In this document: piece after piece, positions 8,667-18,126 of the stretch
How the letters are laid out: every line of letters begins with the position of its first letter
How positions within the stretch are numbered: position 1 is the first letter of the stretch
From: Tannerellaceae bacterium
Lineage (GTDB): Bacteria > Bacteroidota > Bacteroidia > Bacteroidales > Tannerellaceae
DNA: 33,620 nucleotides
Assembly: GCA_021203545.1 (NCBI GenBank)
Contig: JAJQAZ010000024.1
Location: 1-33,620 of the forward strand
Reading direction: 5' to 3'
Position numbers and translations under genes: made by a program
Notes under the pieces: generated by a model
What the model was told of the DNA's origin: nothing
What the model saw: only the letters and a program-made list of their open reading frames with translations
The model's database searches: none

Positions 8667-8744
8667 GGGGTGGCCAAAAAGCTACAAACGAAAAGATGAA
8701 CACGCTTCGATATACGTGATCTTCCGTTACTTTTTAGTCACCCC
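8667..8744. repeat. Hairpin repeat, copy 2 (possible terminator)
   Basis: An imperfect 19-bp inverted repeat: GGGGTGGCCAAAAAGCTAC at 8667-8685 and GTTACTTTTTAGTCACCCC at 8726-8744. Its reverse complement shares TGTTCATCTTTTC and the CTTTTTGG...CCCC arm with the element at 4823-4881. It sits just after the 3' end of the urease operon, which suits a terminator role. Confidence 0.6.
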
Positions 8745-8779
8745 AACCTGAACCTGTAATTGTTTGAAAAGAATTTTTC

Positions 8780-10489
8780 TTAGAAAAGGTTGTATAATTG
8801 TGTGAGAGGTAATTTTTTAGCCGGTTCGCACGAAATCAGTTTTCCGTCAACAAACACTTCAAATGTTTCGTGGTTTACTTCTACATCAGGCATGCAGTTG
8901 TTAAGTTTCAGATCGTTTTTCGATACAACCCGGCAACCTTTTACCGCTTTGATATCTTTTTCCAGACCATATCCGGCTACGTTATCCAACGATGCTTCCG
9001 ATACGAATACGCACGAGTTCGCAGAAGCTGCTTTGCCGATACCACCAAACATAGGACGTGGGATATAGGGTTCAGGAGTAGGAATAGAAGCATTCGGATC
9101 CCCCATTTGTGCGTAGGCAATCATTCCGCCTTTAATGATTGTTTCGGGTTTGGAGCCGAAAAAGGCAGGTTTCCATAGCACCAGGTCGGCCATTTTACCA
9201 GGTGCGACAGAACCGACCACATGGGATAAACCGTGTGCCAGTGCCGGGTTAATAGTATATTTGGCTATATAACGCCGGATGCGGTAATTATCGCATCCGG
9301 TTCCCTGGTCTTCGGGAAGTGTACCCCGCACCTCTTTCATCCGGGAAGCTATCTGCCAGGTACGGCAGATTACCTCGCCGATACGTCCCATGGCCTGCGA
9401 ATCGGAGGTGAAGATAGAGATTGCTCCCATATCATGGAGAATATTTTCAGCACCAATGGTTCCATACCGGATGCGGCTTTTGGCAAAAGCTACATCTTCC
9501 GCATTTTCAGGATCAAGGTGGTGACAAATCATTAACATGTCCAGATGTTCATCGAATGTATTGATACTGTAAGGATTGGTTGGTGTAGTGGAAGAGTGTA
9601 AAATATAGGACTGTGCACAGGCTTTGATAATATCGGGTGCATGTCCGCCTCCGGCTCCTTCGGTATGGTACGTATGAATGGTACGGCCGGCTATTGCCTG
9701 CAGGGTATTTTCAAGATAACCACATTCATTGATCGAATCGGTATGGATACAAACCTGTACATCATATTCATCGGCTACATTCAGGCAGGTATGAATGGCT
9801 GCCGGAGTTGAACCCAAGTCTTCATGCAATTTTAAGCCTAAAGTACCTGCTTTTATCTGGCTAACCAATGCGGCAGGATGACTGGAGTTGCCTTTTCCGA
9901 GAAAACCGAAGTTGACGGGAATATGATCGGTTGCCTGCATCATTTTACGTATATAAAACGGATTGGGTGTGCAGGTAGTTGCATACGTTCCTGTTGCCGG
10001 ACCTGTACCCCCTCCTACAAAAGTTGTGATTCCGGAAGCAAGCGCTTCGTCGGCCTGTTGCGGAGATATATAATGTACATGCGTATCTACCGCACCGGCT
10101 GTCAGAATTTGTCCTTCTCCGGAAATAACTTCGGTATGGTTACCTATTACCATACCGGGAGTAACACCCGGCTGAATATGGGGATTCCCTGCTTTTCCTA
10201 TTTCTTTAATCTTTCCGTTCTTAATTCCTATATCCACTTTGTATATTCCTTTATAATCTATTACCAGTATATTGGTAATAACCAGATCCAGTACTTCATC
10301 ATCAGGGAATCCGGTAGCCTGTCCCATTCCGTCGCGTATTACTTTACCCCCACCGAATACACACTCTTCTCCATAAACGGTATAATCTTTTTCAACTTTT
10401 ATTTTTAATCCTGTGTCGCCCAGTGTAACCGTATCACCTGTAGTAAGGCCATACATAGCGGCATATGTTTTTCTATCTATCTGTGCCAT
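8780..10489 (-). CDS. ureC: Urease subunit alpha (catalytic)
   Basis: 569 residues, normal UreC length. It hydrolyses urea to ammonia and carbamate at a di-nickel site. All metal and catalytic residues are present: H137 and H139 in [11 protein letters not shown], the carbamylated lysine K220 in [10 protein letters not shown]249 in VCIHTDS, H275 in [14 protein letters not shown], and D363 in [12 protein letters not shown]. The flap Cys/His pair is C322/H323 in MICHHLD. It should therefore be a competent apo-enzyme. It is the last gene of the urt-ure run and is 13 bases after ureB. No nickel-insertion genes follow; a hairpin repeat does. Confidence 0.97.
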   Translation of the reverse strand: MAQIDRKTYAAMYGLTTGDTVTLGDTGLKIKVEKDYTVYGEECVFGGGKVIRDGMGQATGFPDDEVLDLVITNILVIDYKGIYKVDIGIKNGKIKEIGKAGNPHIQPGVTPGMVIGNHTEVISGEGQILTAGAVDTHVHYISPQQADEALASGITTFVGGGTGPATGTYATTCTPNPFYIRKMMQATDHIPVNFGFLGKGNSSHPAALVSQIKAGTLGLKLHEDLGSTPAAIHTCLNVADEYDVQVCIHTDSINECGYLENTLQAIAGRTIHTYHTEGAGGGHAPDIIKACAQSYILHSSTTPTNPYSINTFDEHLDMLMICHHLDPENAEDVAFAKSRIRYGTIGAENILHDMGAISIFTSDSQAMGRIGEVICRTWQIASRMKEVRGTLPEDQGTGCDNYRIRRYIAKYTINPALAHGLSHVVGSVAPGKMADLVLWKPAFFGSKPETIIKGGMIAYAQMGDPNASIPTPEPYIPRPMFGGIGKAASANSCVFVSEASLDNVAGYGLEKDIKAVKGCRVVSKNDLKLNNCMPDVEVNHETFEVFVDGKLISCEPAKKLPLTQLYNLF

Positions 10490-10502
10490 AATTTTTTGTT
10501 GA

Positions 10503-10868
10503 TTATTGAACGAAACCCTGTTCTTTCATTGTTTGCATAATATCTTCTTCTTTCCACTCGTATTTACCATTTACCAGGTTGTTACCTCCGTAAATTAGTT
10601 TTTCCCCACCGATTTCCACCAGTTCCACAAATTTGGTTTCCCCGGGTTCAAAGCGGATAGTTGTGCCGGCCGGAATATTCAGCCGGTATCCCAGTCCGGC
10701 ACGCCGGTCAAAAGCAAGGGCTTTATTGGTTTCAGAAAAATTACAATGTGAGCCTACCTGAATACCCCGGGTACCTGTATTGGTAACTTCCAGCGTTATG
10801 ATTTTGCGGCGGGCGTTAATGGTAACAGGTTCCTCACCGGTTTGTATGATACCGGGTATATGGCTCAT
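10503..10868 (-). CDS. ureB: Urease subunit beta (possibly fused to gamma)
   Basis: Starting at ATG 10868 gives [22 protein letters not shown], matching the usual UreB N-terminus, and 121 residues. The core has the conserved [20 protein letters not shown] and [17 protein letters not shown]. UreB is the non-catalytic structural subunit. The same frame stays open upstream ([20 protein letters not shown], without an ATG) back to the T7 run at 10942-10948, inside the annotated end of ureA. One more base in that run would fuse ureA and ureB into a single 248-residue gamma-beta chain, as in Helicobacter UreA. Whether the subunits are separate or fused is open. Confidence 0.88.
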   Translation of the reverse strand: MSHIPGIIQTGEEPVTINARRKIITLEVTNTGTRGIQVGSHCNFSETNKALAFDRRAGLGYRLNIPAGTTIRFEPGETKFVELVEIGGEKLIYGGNNLVNGKYEWKEEDIMQTMKEQGFVQ

Positions 10869-10882
10869 ACTATTGTCTGTTT

Positions 10883-11248
10883 CTATTTTTTTAGCTGATT
10901 TTTGTAACCCTGATCCATACAGAGCCAATGTGGAAGGTACGTTTTTTTACAGATAGGATTATGAACGGATACCAGCTTGGTTCCGTCTGTAAGAGTTCCT
11001 TCTACCTGTATTTCATCAATCATTTCTGCTACTCCGGGCATTACATCTTCAGTTCCCAGAATTTCTGTACCGGCTTTTACCAGTTCGGCCAGGGTTAGTC
11101 CGTCACGGATCAATTCAAGCAATTGGCCGGAAATCAATGCCACGGCTTCGGGGTAATTGAGTTTTACTCCCCGGGCATACCGTTTTTGTGCTACGGTACA
11201 GGCTGTATGGAGCATTAGCTTCTCCATGTCTCTTGGTGATAGTCTCAT
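10883..11248 (-). CDS. ureA: Urease subunit gamma
   Basis: 121 residues as written. Positions 1-100 are typical Ure[65 protein letters not shown]. UreA normally ends near the NPI. The following 20-odd residues ([18 protein letters not shown]...) look like out-of-frame reading, while the alternative frame gives the lead-in to UreB. The switch point is the T7 run 10942-10948 (A7 on the coding strand). Separated from urtE by 164 bases that contain a palindromic repeat, so urea transporter and urease may not be fully co-transcribed. Confidence 0.9.
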   Translation of the reverse strand: MRLSPRDMEKLMLHTACTVAQKRYARGVKLNYPEAVALISGQLLELIRDGLTLAELVKAGTEILGTEDVMPGVAEMIDEIQVEGTLTDGTKLVSVHNPICKKTYLPHWLCMDQGYKNQLKK

Positions 11249-11292
11249 TCCTTTTTTCTTTTTTATTGTTGTTATTGTATTTAGAGGAAGGG

Positions 11293-11387
11293 AACGCAGA
11301 TTTCACAGAAAGCGCAGATTTTCGCAGATAATTATGTATTAAAAAATTTTATTTGCGTTTTTCTGTGTAATCTGCGACATCTGCGTT
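11293..11387. repeat. CGCAGAT-rich palindromic intergenic repeat
   Basis: A 95-base structured element between urtE and ureA. The left arm is built from AACGCAGAT, TTCACAGAAAG and CGCAGAT words (11293-11330). The right arm (11352-11387) is the approximate reverse complement, ending in TCTGCG and ATCTGCGTT. The arms could form a long imperfect hairpin. The motif style is that of dispersed intergenic repeats known from Bacteroidetes chromosomes (from memory, not searched). It carries no gene. Confidence 0.55.
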
Positions 11388-11412
11388 CTTTTCCATTATC
11401 CTATCAAACATA

Positions 11413-12120
11413 TTATACCGATAAATAATTTTTGAGTTCTTCGAAGTCTATATTCTCTTTTTCATCTCTTTTTACTATTTTGCCACGATCCATAATGTAA
11501 TAATAATCGGATAGCAGGCGGGCAAAATCAAGTTTTTGTTCTACCAGTAGGACACTCATCCCTTTAGCTACGTATTTCAGGATTACTTCTGCTATTTCAA
11601 AAGTGATGGAAGGTTGTATACCTTCTGTTGGTTCATCAAGAATAAGTAACCCCGGTTTTCCTACCAATGCACGGGCTATGGCAAGTTGTTGTTGTTGGCC
11701 TCCACTGAGATTTCCTCCCAGCCTGTGACGAAAATCTTTCAGGATAGGAAAGAGAGAATAGATTTCATCTTCATCAAAGTTACGTATCGAATCATTTCTG
11801 GATTCTGTTCCTATCAGGATGTTTTCATACACGGTTAGCTTTGGAATAATATCTCTTCCCTGAGGTGCATAACCAATCCCTTTCCGGGCACGTTTATGGG
11901 TGGGCAAGTGTTGGATTTCTTCGCCTCTGTATAATATAGGATCTTTGGTTTTTACCAGTCCCATAATTGTACGGAGCAAAGTTGTTTTGCCAACTCCGTT
12001 CCGTCCCATAATGGTTGTTACTTTCCCTTTGTATATATCCATATCTACTCCCCACAATATCTGGCTTTCGCCATAGGCAGCACAGACATTGTGGGTTTCC
12101 ATTATGTGTTTATTTTGCAT
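11413..12120 (-). CDS. urtE: Urea ABC transporter ATP-binding protein UrtE
   Basis: 235 residues. Walker A GRNGVGKTT (about 39-47), ABC signature NLSGGQQQQLAIARAL (about 138-152), Walker B LLILDEPTEGIQPS (about 159-172) and the H-region replaced by the usual VEQ of the LivF/UrtE group (LLVEQKL). It is the second nucleotide-binding subunit of the branched-chain-amino-acid-type urea importer. The EGIQPSI stretch after Walker B is characteristic of UrtE. It starts one base after the urtD stop, so the two are translationally close. Confidence 0.93.
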   Translation of the reverse strand: MQNKHIMETHNVCAAYGESQILWGVDMDIYKGKVTTIMGRNGVGKTTLLRTIMGLVKTKDPILYRGEEIQHLPTHKRARKGIGYAPQGRDIIPKLTVYENILIGTESRNDSIRNFDEDEIYSLFPILKDFRHRLGGNLSGGQQQQLAIARALVGKPGLLILDEPTEGIQPSITFEIAEVILKYVAKGMSVLLVEQKLDFARLLSDYYYIMDRGKIVKRDEKENIDFEELKNYLSV

Positions 12121-12121
12121 A

Positions 12122-12877
12122 TTAATCTCTTTTAGATTGTGCGGAATCAGGAGAACCGAGATAACAGTCTATCACTTCCTGGTTGTTCTTTACTTCCTCA
12201 AAAGTTCCTTCGGTTAGTATTTCGCCTCTTACCAACACGGTTACTTTATCCTGTGCGATCTGCTCTACAAAATGCATGTCGTGTTCGATGACGATAACCG
12301 AGTTATTTTCAGCCAGTCCACACAACAGTTCAGCTGTTTTGGCTGTTTCTGCATCGGACATACCAGCTGCCGGTTCGTCGATCAGCAATAATTCAGGTTC
12401 CTGCAGGAGTACAATTGCTATTTCGAGCCACTGTTTCTGACCATGTGAAAGCGAGCCAGCCAGGGTAGAAAGTTCTGATTCGAGTCCTACTTTCCGGGCT
12501 ACTTCAATAATTTTATCGTGTTGTTTTTCGGACAATTTAAAAAACAGGGATGAGAAAAAGCCTTTATCGGTGTTAAGTCCAAGCATTAAATTATCAAATA
12601 CACTGAGCCCACTGAATACGGAAGGTTTCTGGAATTTACGCCCTACTCCCATGCGGGCTATTTCCACTTCAGAACGGCCAATCAGGTTTTTGCCGTTAAA
12701 CAGGGCGTTACCACCGGCCGGTTTGGTTTTACCACACAATACATCCATAAGTGTAGACTTACCTGCGCCATTCGGCCCGATCACTACCCGCAATTCCTTA
12801 TCTCCTATTTCAAATTTATCTACGTTCAGAGCTTTTACTCCTCCGAATGATACGTTCAGATTTTGTACTGTCAGCAT
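12122..12877 (-). CDS. urtD: Urea ABC transporter ATP-binding protein UrtD
   Basis: 251 residues. Walker A GPNGAGKST (about 34-42), signature LSHGQKQWLEIAI (about 143-155, with the SHGQ form typical of UrtD instead of SGGQ), Walker B LLLIDEPAAGMSDAE (about 160-174) and switch histidine VIVIEHDMHFV. Pairs with UrtE on the cytoplasmic face of the UrtBC permease. Its start is 11 bases from the urtC stop, supporting one operon. Confidence 0.93.
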   Translation of the reverse strand: MLTVQNLNVSFGGVKALNVDKFEIGDKELRVVIGPNGAGKSTLMDVLCGKTKPAGGNALFNGKNLIGRSEVEIARMGVGRKFQKPSVFSGLSVFDNLMLGLNTDKGFFSSLFFKLSEKQHDKIIEVARKVGLESELSTLAGSLSHGQKQWLEIAIVLLQEPELLLIDEPAAGMSDAETAKTAELLCGLAENNSVIVIEHDMHFVEQIAQDKVTVLVRGEILTEGTFEEVKNNQEVIDCYLGSPDSAQSKRD

Positions 12878-12888
12878 AATTTCTGTTT

Positions 12889-13946
12889 TTATGAGATGAA
12901 TATTTTTTTTATTTTCAGTTTCTTACCGATTGATCCTATAAACCCGATAATTCCTTCGTCCAGGTAAAGGACGGTAACGATGTAAAGAATACCCAGTATA
13001 TAAGGCCATGCTTCGGGAATGATAGAGGTGAAAAGGCTGTAAAGTACATTGACTATCAATGCGCCCAAAATGGCTCCTTTTAATTGGCCGCGACCACCGA
13101 GGGCCACCCAGATCAGCATTTCAATAGAAGCCTTGACATCCATACGTCCTGGTGTAATAATACCGGTCTGCGGCAGGTAAAGCATTCCGGCAAAAGCTGC
13201 AATCAGGGCACCTATTACAAAAACGGCAGTCTGGTAGTTCACTACTTTGTAGCCGGCAAAACGCAGACGTGATTCGCTATCGCGGATACCAATCAGAATT
13301 TTTCCGAATTTAGACGCTGTGAGTCGCCGGGAAAAATAAAAAACTACACATACCATGCAAACTGTAAAAATATATAAGCCTGTTTTTACATCGTTTGAAT
13401 AGAGATCGAACCCAAGAAAATAGCGGAAATTGGTGAGACCATTGGTTCCTCCCAGCATGGTTTCATTCCGTGAGAAAAGCAAATACATAGCTAATGCCAG
13501 TGCCTGGGTTATAATAGCAAAGAATACTCCTTTGATACGCCGTTTAAAAATAAAGTAGCTAAAGAGGAAAGAGAAAATACCTGTTACCAGAAACCCAAAA
13601 ACAAGAGTACCCGGAAAGGTTTTGAACGGAACCCAGAAAAAGGTAATGTTTCTACCTGGTTCCAGGTCATAAAATCGGGCACTACCTGTCCGGCCGGAAG
13701 GTTAGCCAATGTCATAAACATACCCATTGCATAAGCTCCCAGACAGAAGAAAAAAGCATGACACATAGTCATAATACCTGTATACCCCCAGATCAGATCG
13801 ACCCCGATTGCTGCAATGGCAAAGCAGAAATAGCGTCCCCACAGAGTCATAGTATTCATATCCAGCCAGCCACAAAAACGTGCCAGTGGAAAAAGTATCA
13901 GAAATACAGCTATAAACGCGAGATATAATGGTTTATTATTTTGCAT
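12889..13946 (-). pseudogene. urtC: Urea ABC transporter permease UrtC, frame broken
   Basis: Two readings make one UrtC permease. The first (13946-13584) begins MQNNKPLYLAFIAVFLILFPLARF and runs to PDFMTWNQVETLPF before leaving frame. The second continues FWVPFKTFPGTLVFGFL, then KRRIKGVFFAIITQALALAMYLLFSRNETMLGGTNGLTNF, with further spans to the end. The FFAIITQALALAMYL and GGTNGLT motifs are typical of UrtC. The join requires one extra base in the A5 run 13637-13641. Restored length is about 352 residues, normal for the family, with 8-10 spans. As written, urea uptake would be lost, yet every neighbour is intact, which favours a sequence error. Confidence 0.85.
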
Positions 13947-13957
13947 AATTCTATATT

Positions 13958-15468
13958 TTAATCATCTCCTATACGTCCTTTATCGGGAAATAATCCTTTG
14001 GGTTTGTATTGCAGGAAAATAATAATTAATACCAACATCAATACTTTACCATATACTGCTTCAAATCCGGCTTCGAAGAATTTGGACAGTACACCGATAC
14101 CCAATCCGGAAACTACACATCCTACCAGTTTGCCAACTCCACCAATTACAACAACCAGAAACGAATCCACAATGTAAGTTTGTCCCATATTAGGAACTAC
14201 ATTCCCGATCAGGGTAATAGCACATCCGGCTACACCTGCCAGCCCCGATCCAATCACAAAAGTGACGGCATCAATCCGGTTTGTGGAAATTCCCACACAG
14301 GCACTCATCTGACGGTTTTGTGTTACCGAACGGATCTTAATACCGAGCCGGGTTTTCTGAAACAACAGGTAGATCAGTAAAAACATAACAGCAGACAGGG
14401 CAATGATAAAAAGACGGTTATAAGGCAACATCAGATCATCGGTGATCATCCAGCCACCGGAAAGTACAGCCGGCGATTTCACAGCGGTCAAATCCCCGAA
14501 AATATTACGGGCTATCTGAATCAGAATCAGACTGATCCCCCATGTAGCCAATAAACTTTCCTGCGGACGGCCATATAAATGCCTTATAACAAGACGTTCC
14601 AGTATGAGCCCTATGAATCCTGTTACCACAAAAGCCATAGGAAGGGAGAGGAAAAAAGAGATATCCAGCCATGCTGCCGGGAGATAGTTTATAAACAATT
14701 GTTGAATGCAATAGGTGGTATATGCCCCGATCATAATAAACTCACCATGACTCATATTGATAATACCTGCCAGACCATAAATAATAGATAGCCCCAACGC
14801 TACCAGAAACAGGATACTTCCAAGACTTAATCCGCTGAAAAGGTTCTGGCAAACGGAAATAAATTTCTGTTTGCTAACGATCTTTTCACTTAATTGTTGG
14901 GCTTTATTCCTGTTTGTTGCAGACAATGAGTCGTTTTGCAGGTATTCTTCGAGTAAAGCATTTGTTTCACCTGTTTTGCGTTGTGAAAAATATTCCAAGG
15001 CAAACGCCTGGTCAGCTTCGTCACCGGAAAAAAGCTGAAGAGTTCGTAATACATGGATAGCCGTGGCTGCCAGTTCCGGATCATTTTCATGGCCTGCCTG
15101 TTCTTTTAATACAGGAAGTAATTCCGGTGTACGGGCAGAAGCCAGTTGCAAATAAGCCTGTTTTCGTTTTTCAGTGTCCGGACTTGTCAGATAAATAACA
15201 GGCAGAATTTTATTGAATGCCAATCTTTGTGTCCGGGTTAGTTTAACTACCTCTCCGTTTGTATTATGTAAACGGCCATCGAGAACCGCTTCTATCAAAG
15301 GAAAGGTAGCCGGGTCCTGATGAATGGTTAAGGCTTCTACAGCCTGTGTCATCTTTTCCGTTTCTCCTTGTTGTAATACAGTAACTGCACTGTCCACCGG
15401 CAGGATACCGGCAGACAATAAGTTACAGTTTACACTAAAAAAAGGAATAAGAGAGTGATATATCGCAT
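13958..15468 (-). CDS. urtB: Urea ABC transporter permease UrtB, N-terminus out of frame
   Basis: UrtB permease with the family's long N-terminal periplasmic region (helical repeats, for example LPVLKEQAGHENDPELAATAIHVLRTLQ) before the LivH-like membrane domain (GLSLGSILFLVALGLSIIYGLAGIINMSHGEFIMIGAY onward). The uninterrupted frame runs to 15418, where only a TTG start is available. An ATG at 15468 opens MRYITLLFLF, then meets a stop unless the A7 run 15437-15443 gains one base. With that base the protein starts MRYITLLFLFFSVNCNLL, a good signal peptide, and has about 503 residues. I therefore extend the gene to 15468 and regard the break as probable undercalling. The conserved GxINMSHGE and VIGGVGKL motifs are intact. 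Confidence 0.88.
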
Positions 15469-15487
15469 AATTTATATTTTTAAAAAG

Positions 15488-15656
15488 TAGTCATCAGTCG
15501 CTTTGCTCCTTAGTAGTCATCGCTCATTTCATTCGCTGGTAGTTATCGTTCACTTCGTTCACTGGTAGTCAAATAGAATATTAAATTCTTTACTACTGGA
15601 CTACTAAGCCACATAGTGGCTGCTAACCCCTAACGAGTGTAGCGAGTGATGACTCC
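15488..15656. repeat. 26-bp tandem repeats with an inverted copy between urtA and urtB
   Basis: Three imperfect 26-base units start at 15488, 15514 and 15540, each beginning TAGT[CT]ATC and ending CTGG, or CTTAG in the first. The next TAGTCA starts at 15566. Each unit contains a small inverted motif such as GTTCACTTCGTTCAC. On the other side (about 15629-15656) CTAACGAGTGTAGCGAGTG-ATGACTCC is an inverted relative of the same unit. A short hairpin, GCCACATAGTGGC, lies between. It looks like a dispersed palindromic element inserted in, or structuring, the urtA-urtB gap. Confidence 0.6.
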
Positions 15657-15664
15657 TTAACTAC

Positions 15665-16921
15665 TTATTTCGCAAATTCACTGAATGGTTCGGGTATTAC
15701 CAACCCTGTTGTTTTCCAGATAATGTCAAACTGTCCGTCTGCACGTATTTCACCTATTAAAGCAGGCTTAGCCAAATGATGATTATCAACATGCATTTTT
15801 ACAATTCCTCCGGGAGATTCAATTTCCATATCCGATAAAGCAGCTACTACTTTTTCCACATCAAATGATCCGGCTTTCTCCACTGCTTTTTTCCAGAGAT
15901 AGATTCCGGTATACGACCAGCAAATAGGATCGTCGGTTACCCGGTCGGTTCCGGCAGGCAGGTTATTGGCTTTACAATAATTTTTAAAACTTTCCACAAA
16001 CCGTTTGTTGGCAGGTGTATCTACAGTTTCAAAATAGTTCCACGCTGCCAGATGCCCTACCAGATATTCAGTATCCATAGCGCGCAATTCATCTTCCGCA
16101 ACCGAGAAAGCCATAACCGGACAGGCTGCCGCACTTAATCCCTGGTTAATAAATTCCTTATAGAAAGGTACGTTACTGTCGCCGTTGATCGTACTTAGTA
16201 CACAGGCATTACCGGAAGCGGCAAAACGTTTAATCTTGGATACGATAGTCTGGTAGTCCTGATGATGAAAAGGAGTATATTCCTCTATTATATTATCAGC
16301 CGGCACTCCCTGCGCCAACAGGTAATTTTTAAGAATTGTATTGGCTGTACGTGGAAATACATAATCGGTTCCCAGCAGATAGAATTTTTTATAGGATCCG
16401 CCTTCTTCACTCATCAAATACTGTGCGGCAGGTATCAACTGTTGATTCGGTGTTGCACCGGTATAAATGATATTGGGTGAACATTCCTGTCCTTCGTATT
16501 GTACCGGATAAAAAAGTAATCCTTTGTATTCTTCAAAAACAGGTAGTACAGACTTACGGGATACCGATGTCCAGCAACCAAATACAACACTTACTTTATC
16601 TTTGCTAAGCAATTCTTTGGCTTTTTCGGCAAATAAATCCGAATCCGATACAGGGTCTACTACTTTCGGTACAATCTTTTTACCCAGTACTCCGCCAGCT
16701 GCATTAATTTCTTCAATACCCATAAGTAATACATCCCGCAGGGATACTTCCGAAATAGCCATAGTACCGCTTAACGAGTGTAATATACCTACTTCTACAG
16801 CAGAATCATCTGTACTTTTTTCTCCTCCACCTTTACTTCCGGAAGATGAACAACTTAGTAAATGAAATAAAAGAGTGGCCAGTGTAGCTATACCAGCTAC
16901 CTTTCTAAATATCTTTCTCAT
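15665..16921 (-). CDS. urtA: Urea ABC transporter substrate-binding lipoprotein UrtA
   Basis: 418 residues. A lipoprotein signal peptide with lipobox LLSC (C24) precedes a serine/glycine linker. The mature part is a type I periplasmic binding protein: VGILHSLSGTMAISEVSLRDVLLMGIEEINAAGG, the VFGCWTSVSRKSVLPVFEEYKGLLFYPVQYEGQE block shared by urea and short-chain amide binders, and FYLLGTDYVFPRTAN. The gene is followed by urtBCDE on the same strand and preceded by a porin gene 44 bases upstream. The UrtA or amide-binding distinction is settled by the urease genes downstream. Anchoring to the periplasmic side of the inner membrane is expected. Confidence 0.92.
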   Translation of the reverse strand: MRKIFRKVAGIATLATLLFHLLSCSSSGSKGGGEKSTDDSAVEVGILHSLSGTMAISEVSLRDVLLMGIEEINAAGGVLGKKIVPKVVDPVSDSDLFAEKAKELLSKDKVSVVFGCWTSVSRKSVLPVFEEYKGLLFYPVQYEGQECSPNIIYTGATPNQQLIPAAQYLMSEEGGSYKKFYLLGTDYVFPRTANTILKNYLLAQGVPADNIIEEYTPFHHQDYQTIVSKIKRFAASGNACVLSTINGDSNVPFYKEFINQGLSAAACPVMAFSVAEDELRAMDTEYLVGHLAAWNYFETVDTPANKRFVESFKNYCKANNLPAGTDRVTDDPICWSYTGIYLWKKAVEKAGSFDVEKVVAALSDMEIESPGGIVKMHVDNHHLAKPALIGEIRADGQFDIIWKTTGLVIPEPFSEFAK

Positions 16922-16965
16922 AATTTTAAAAATTAATGTTTGTTGAATACGGGTTTGTTACATGT

Positions 16966-18126
16966 TTAAAAAAGACAGAGTTGTAATTGCAACCATACCT
17001 GTCCGTAGGTTTTGTTTTTTATTTCTCCTGCAGCTACTTCAATTCCTTTTGTCATGGCTACATACGAAAGCCGTACATTTGTGGTATATCCATTGAAAAA
17101 ATAGTTTAATCCTCCTCCAAATACAGTTGTAGTATTTAGTTTATCATATATATCTGTAGCTAAGCCTCCGGTTTGGTTGGCTTTGGATTGCATATCCTGT
17201 CTTTCATATCGTACCCAGGGTTGTAGTTTACAGCTTTTGAAATAGTAACCCAATTCCAGAAAAGTCACATGCTGGGAAGGGATCATTGTTGCAAACGAGT
17301 ACTTTTTATCCGGATTATTACCTCCTGTTATATACGAATAAGCTGTGTTTAAAGTAACGGAACCCGGCAGTCCCAGCGGATAATCCACAAACAGGTCTGC
17401 ACCTCCGGCACTGTAAGTACCCTGCGTATCAAAACCACCTGCCAGTGTACAGGTTTTACCCATACCCAGATTGGTTCCGGAATAATTATCTATATCCAGA
17501 AAATTATACTCCAACCGCCCGATTACACGGAGAGGAGCAGACGATTGGCCTTCAAAATCCCTTCTTCCCGCAAATGCCCCTAAACGGTATTTGAGTTTAC
17601 CGGATACAAAACCACCGCTCAGGTTGATACCTATGTCACGTCCCAGATCATTTTGTAACGGACTATCTTCCGACATATTGTACGGATACTGGAAATAGGT
17701 AAAATCGTTTGCCATTAATGTAGCTGCCGTTTGTAATCCATTCCGGTTGTGGGATACCAGTATTTTACCTGCCGAAACTTTCAGATAATCTGCAAAAATA
17801 TGATCATACTGTGCATCCAGGATTTTAATTCCGGCTGCTTTATCCCTGCCTGTACCCAACGGAGAGGTTAGTTCAGTTTCAATAAAAATATAATCCCGTT
17901 TGGATAAGTGGGCTTCTGCCATGATACGTACCCGGTACAATGTAGCATCTGTATTCCACTTATTCGCAGAGCCTACAGCCTCGGCTTGGTTAAAACCTTT
18001 TTGCTGGAAACCTACATATGTATGCATTAATACACCTGCATGGAAAGAGGGTTGTGCAGAAGCAAGGGAACAAGTAAGGGAAAGAAAAATAACCTTAACA
18101 ATCTTTTTTGCCTTTAAAATCTTCAT
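16966..18126 (-). CDS. Outer-membrane beta-barrel porin
   Basis: 386 residues. A signal peptide ending near ASA (residue 24) is followed by alternating amphipathic beta-strands, and the chain ends in phenylalanine (QLQLCLF), the usual barrel-assembly signal. Motifs such as GKILVSHNRNGLQTAATLMANDF and the strand-rich pattern resemble OprO/OprP-type porins. It lies 44 bases upstream of urtA on the same strand, so it probably provides the outer-membrane passage for urea or a related amide (inference from position). No TonB-box or plug domain is seen, so it is not a TonB-dependent receptor. No consensus promoter was recognised in the 230 bases upstream. Confidence 0.8.
   Translation of the reverse strand: MKILKAKKIVKVIFLSLTCSLASAQPSFHAGVLMHTYVGFQQKGFNQAEAVGSANKWNTDATLYRVRIMAEAHLSKRDYIFIETELTSPLGTGRDKAAGIKILDAQYDHIFADYLKVSAGKILVSHNRNGLQTAATLMANDFTYFQYPYNMSEDSPLQNDLGRDIGINLSGGFVSGKLKYRLGAFAGRRDFEGQSSAPLRVIGRLEYNFLDIDNYSGTNLGMGKTCTLAGGFDTQGTYSAGGADLFVDYPLGLPGSVTLNTAYSYITGGNNPDKKYSFATMIPSQHVTFLELGYYFKSCKLQPWVRYERQDMQSKANQTGGLATDIYDKLNTTTVFGGGLNYFFNGYTTNVRLSYVAMTKGIEVAAGEIKNKTYGQVWLQLQLCLF

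Noticed and set aside
9878-10408. Long plus-strand frame of 176 codons over ureC
   Set aside because: It is the antisense shadow of a fully conserved ureC region and has no recognisable domain.
10503-10928. TTG at 10928 as the ureB start
   Set aside because: It gives an N-terminal extension absent from usual UreB, while ATG 10868 gives the expected start. The upstream open frame is better explained by a fusion with ureA.
12889-13946. UrtC as two separate short permease genes
   Set aside because: The halves cover consecutive parts of one permease with no start signal for the second half, and one base in an A5 run restores a normal-length protein.
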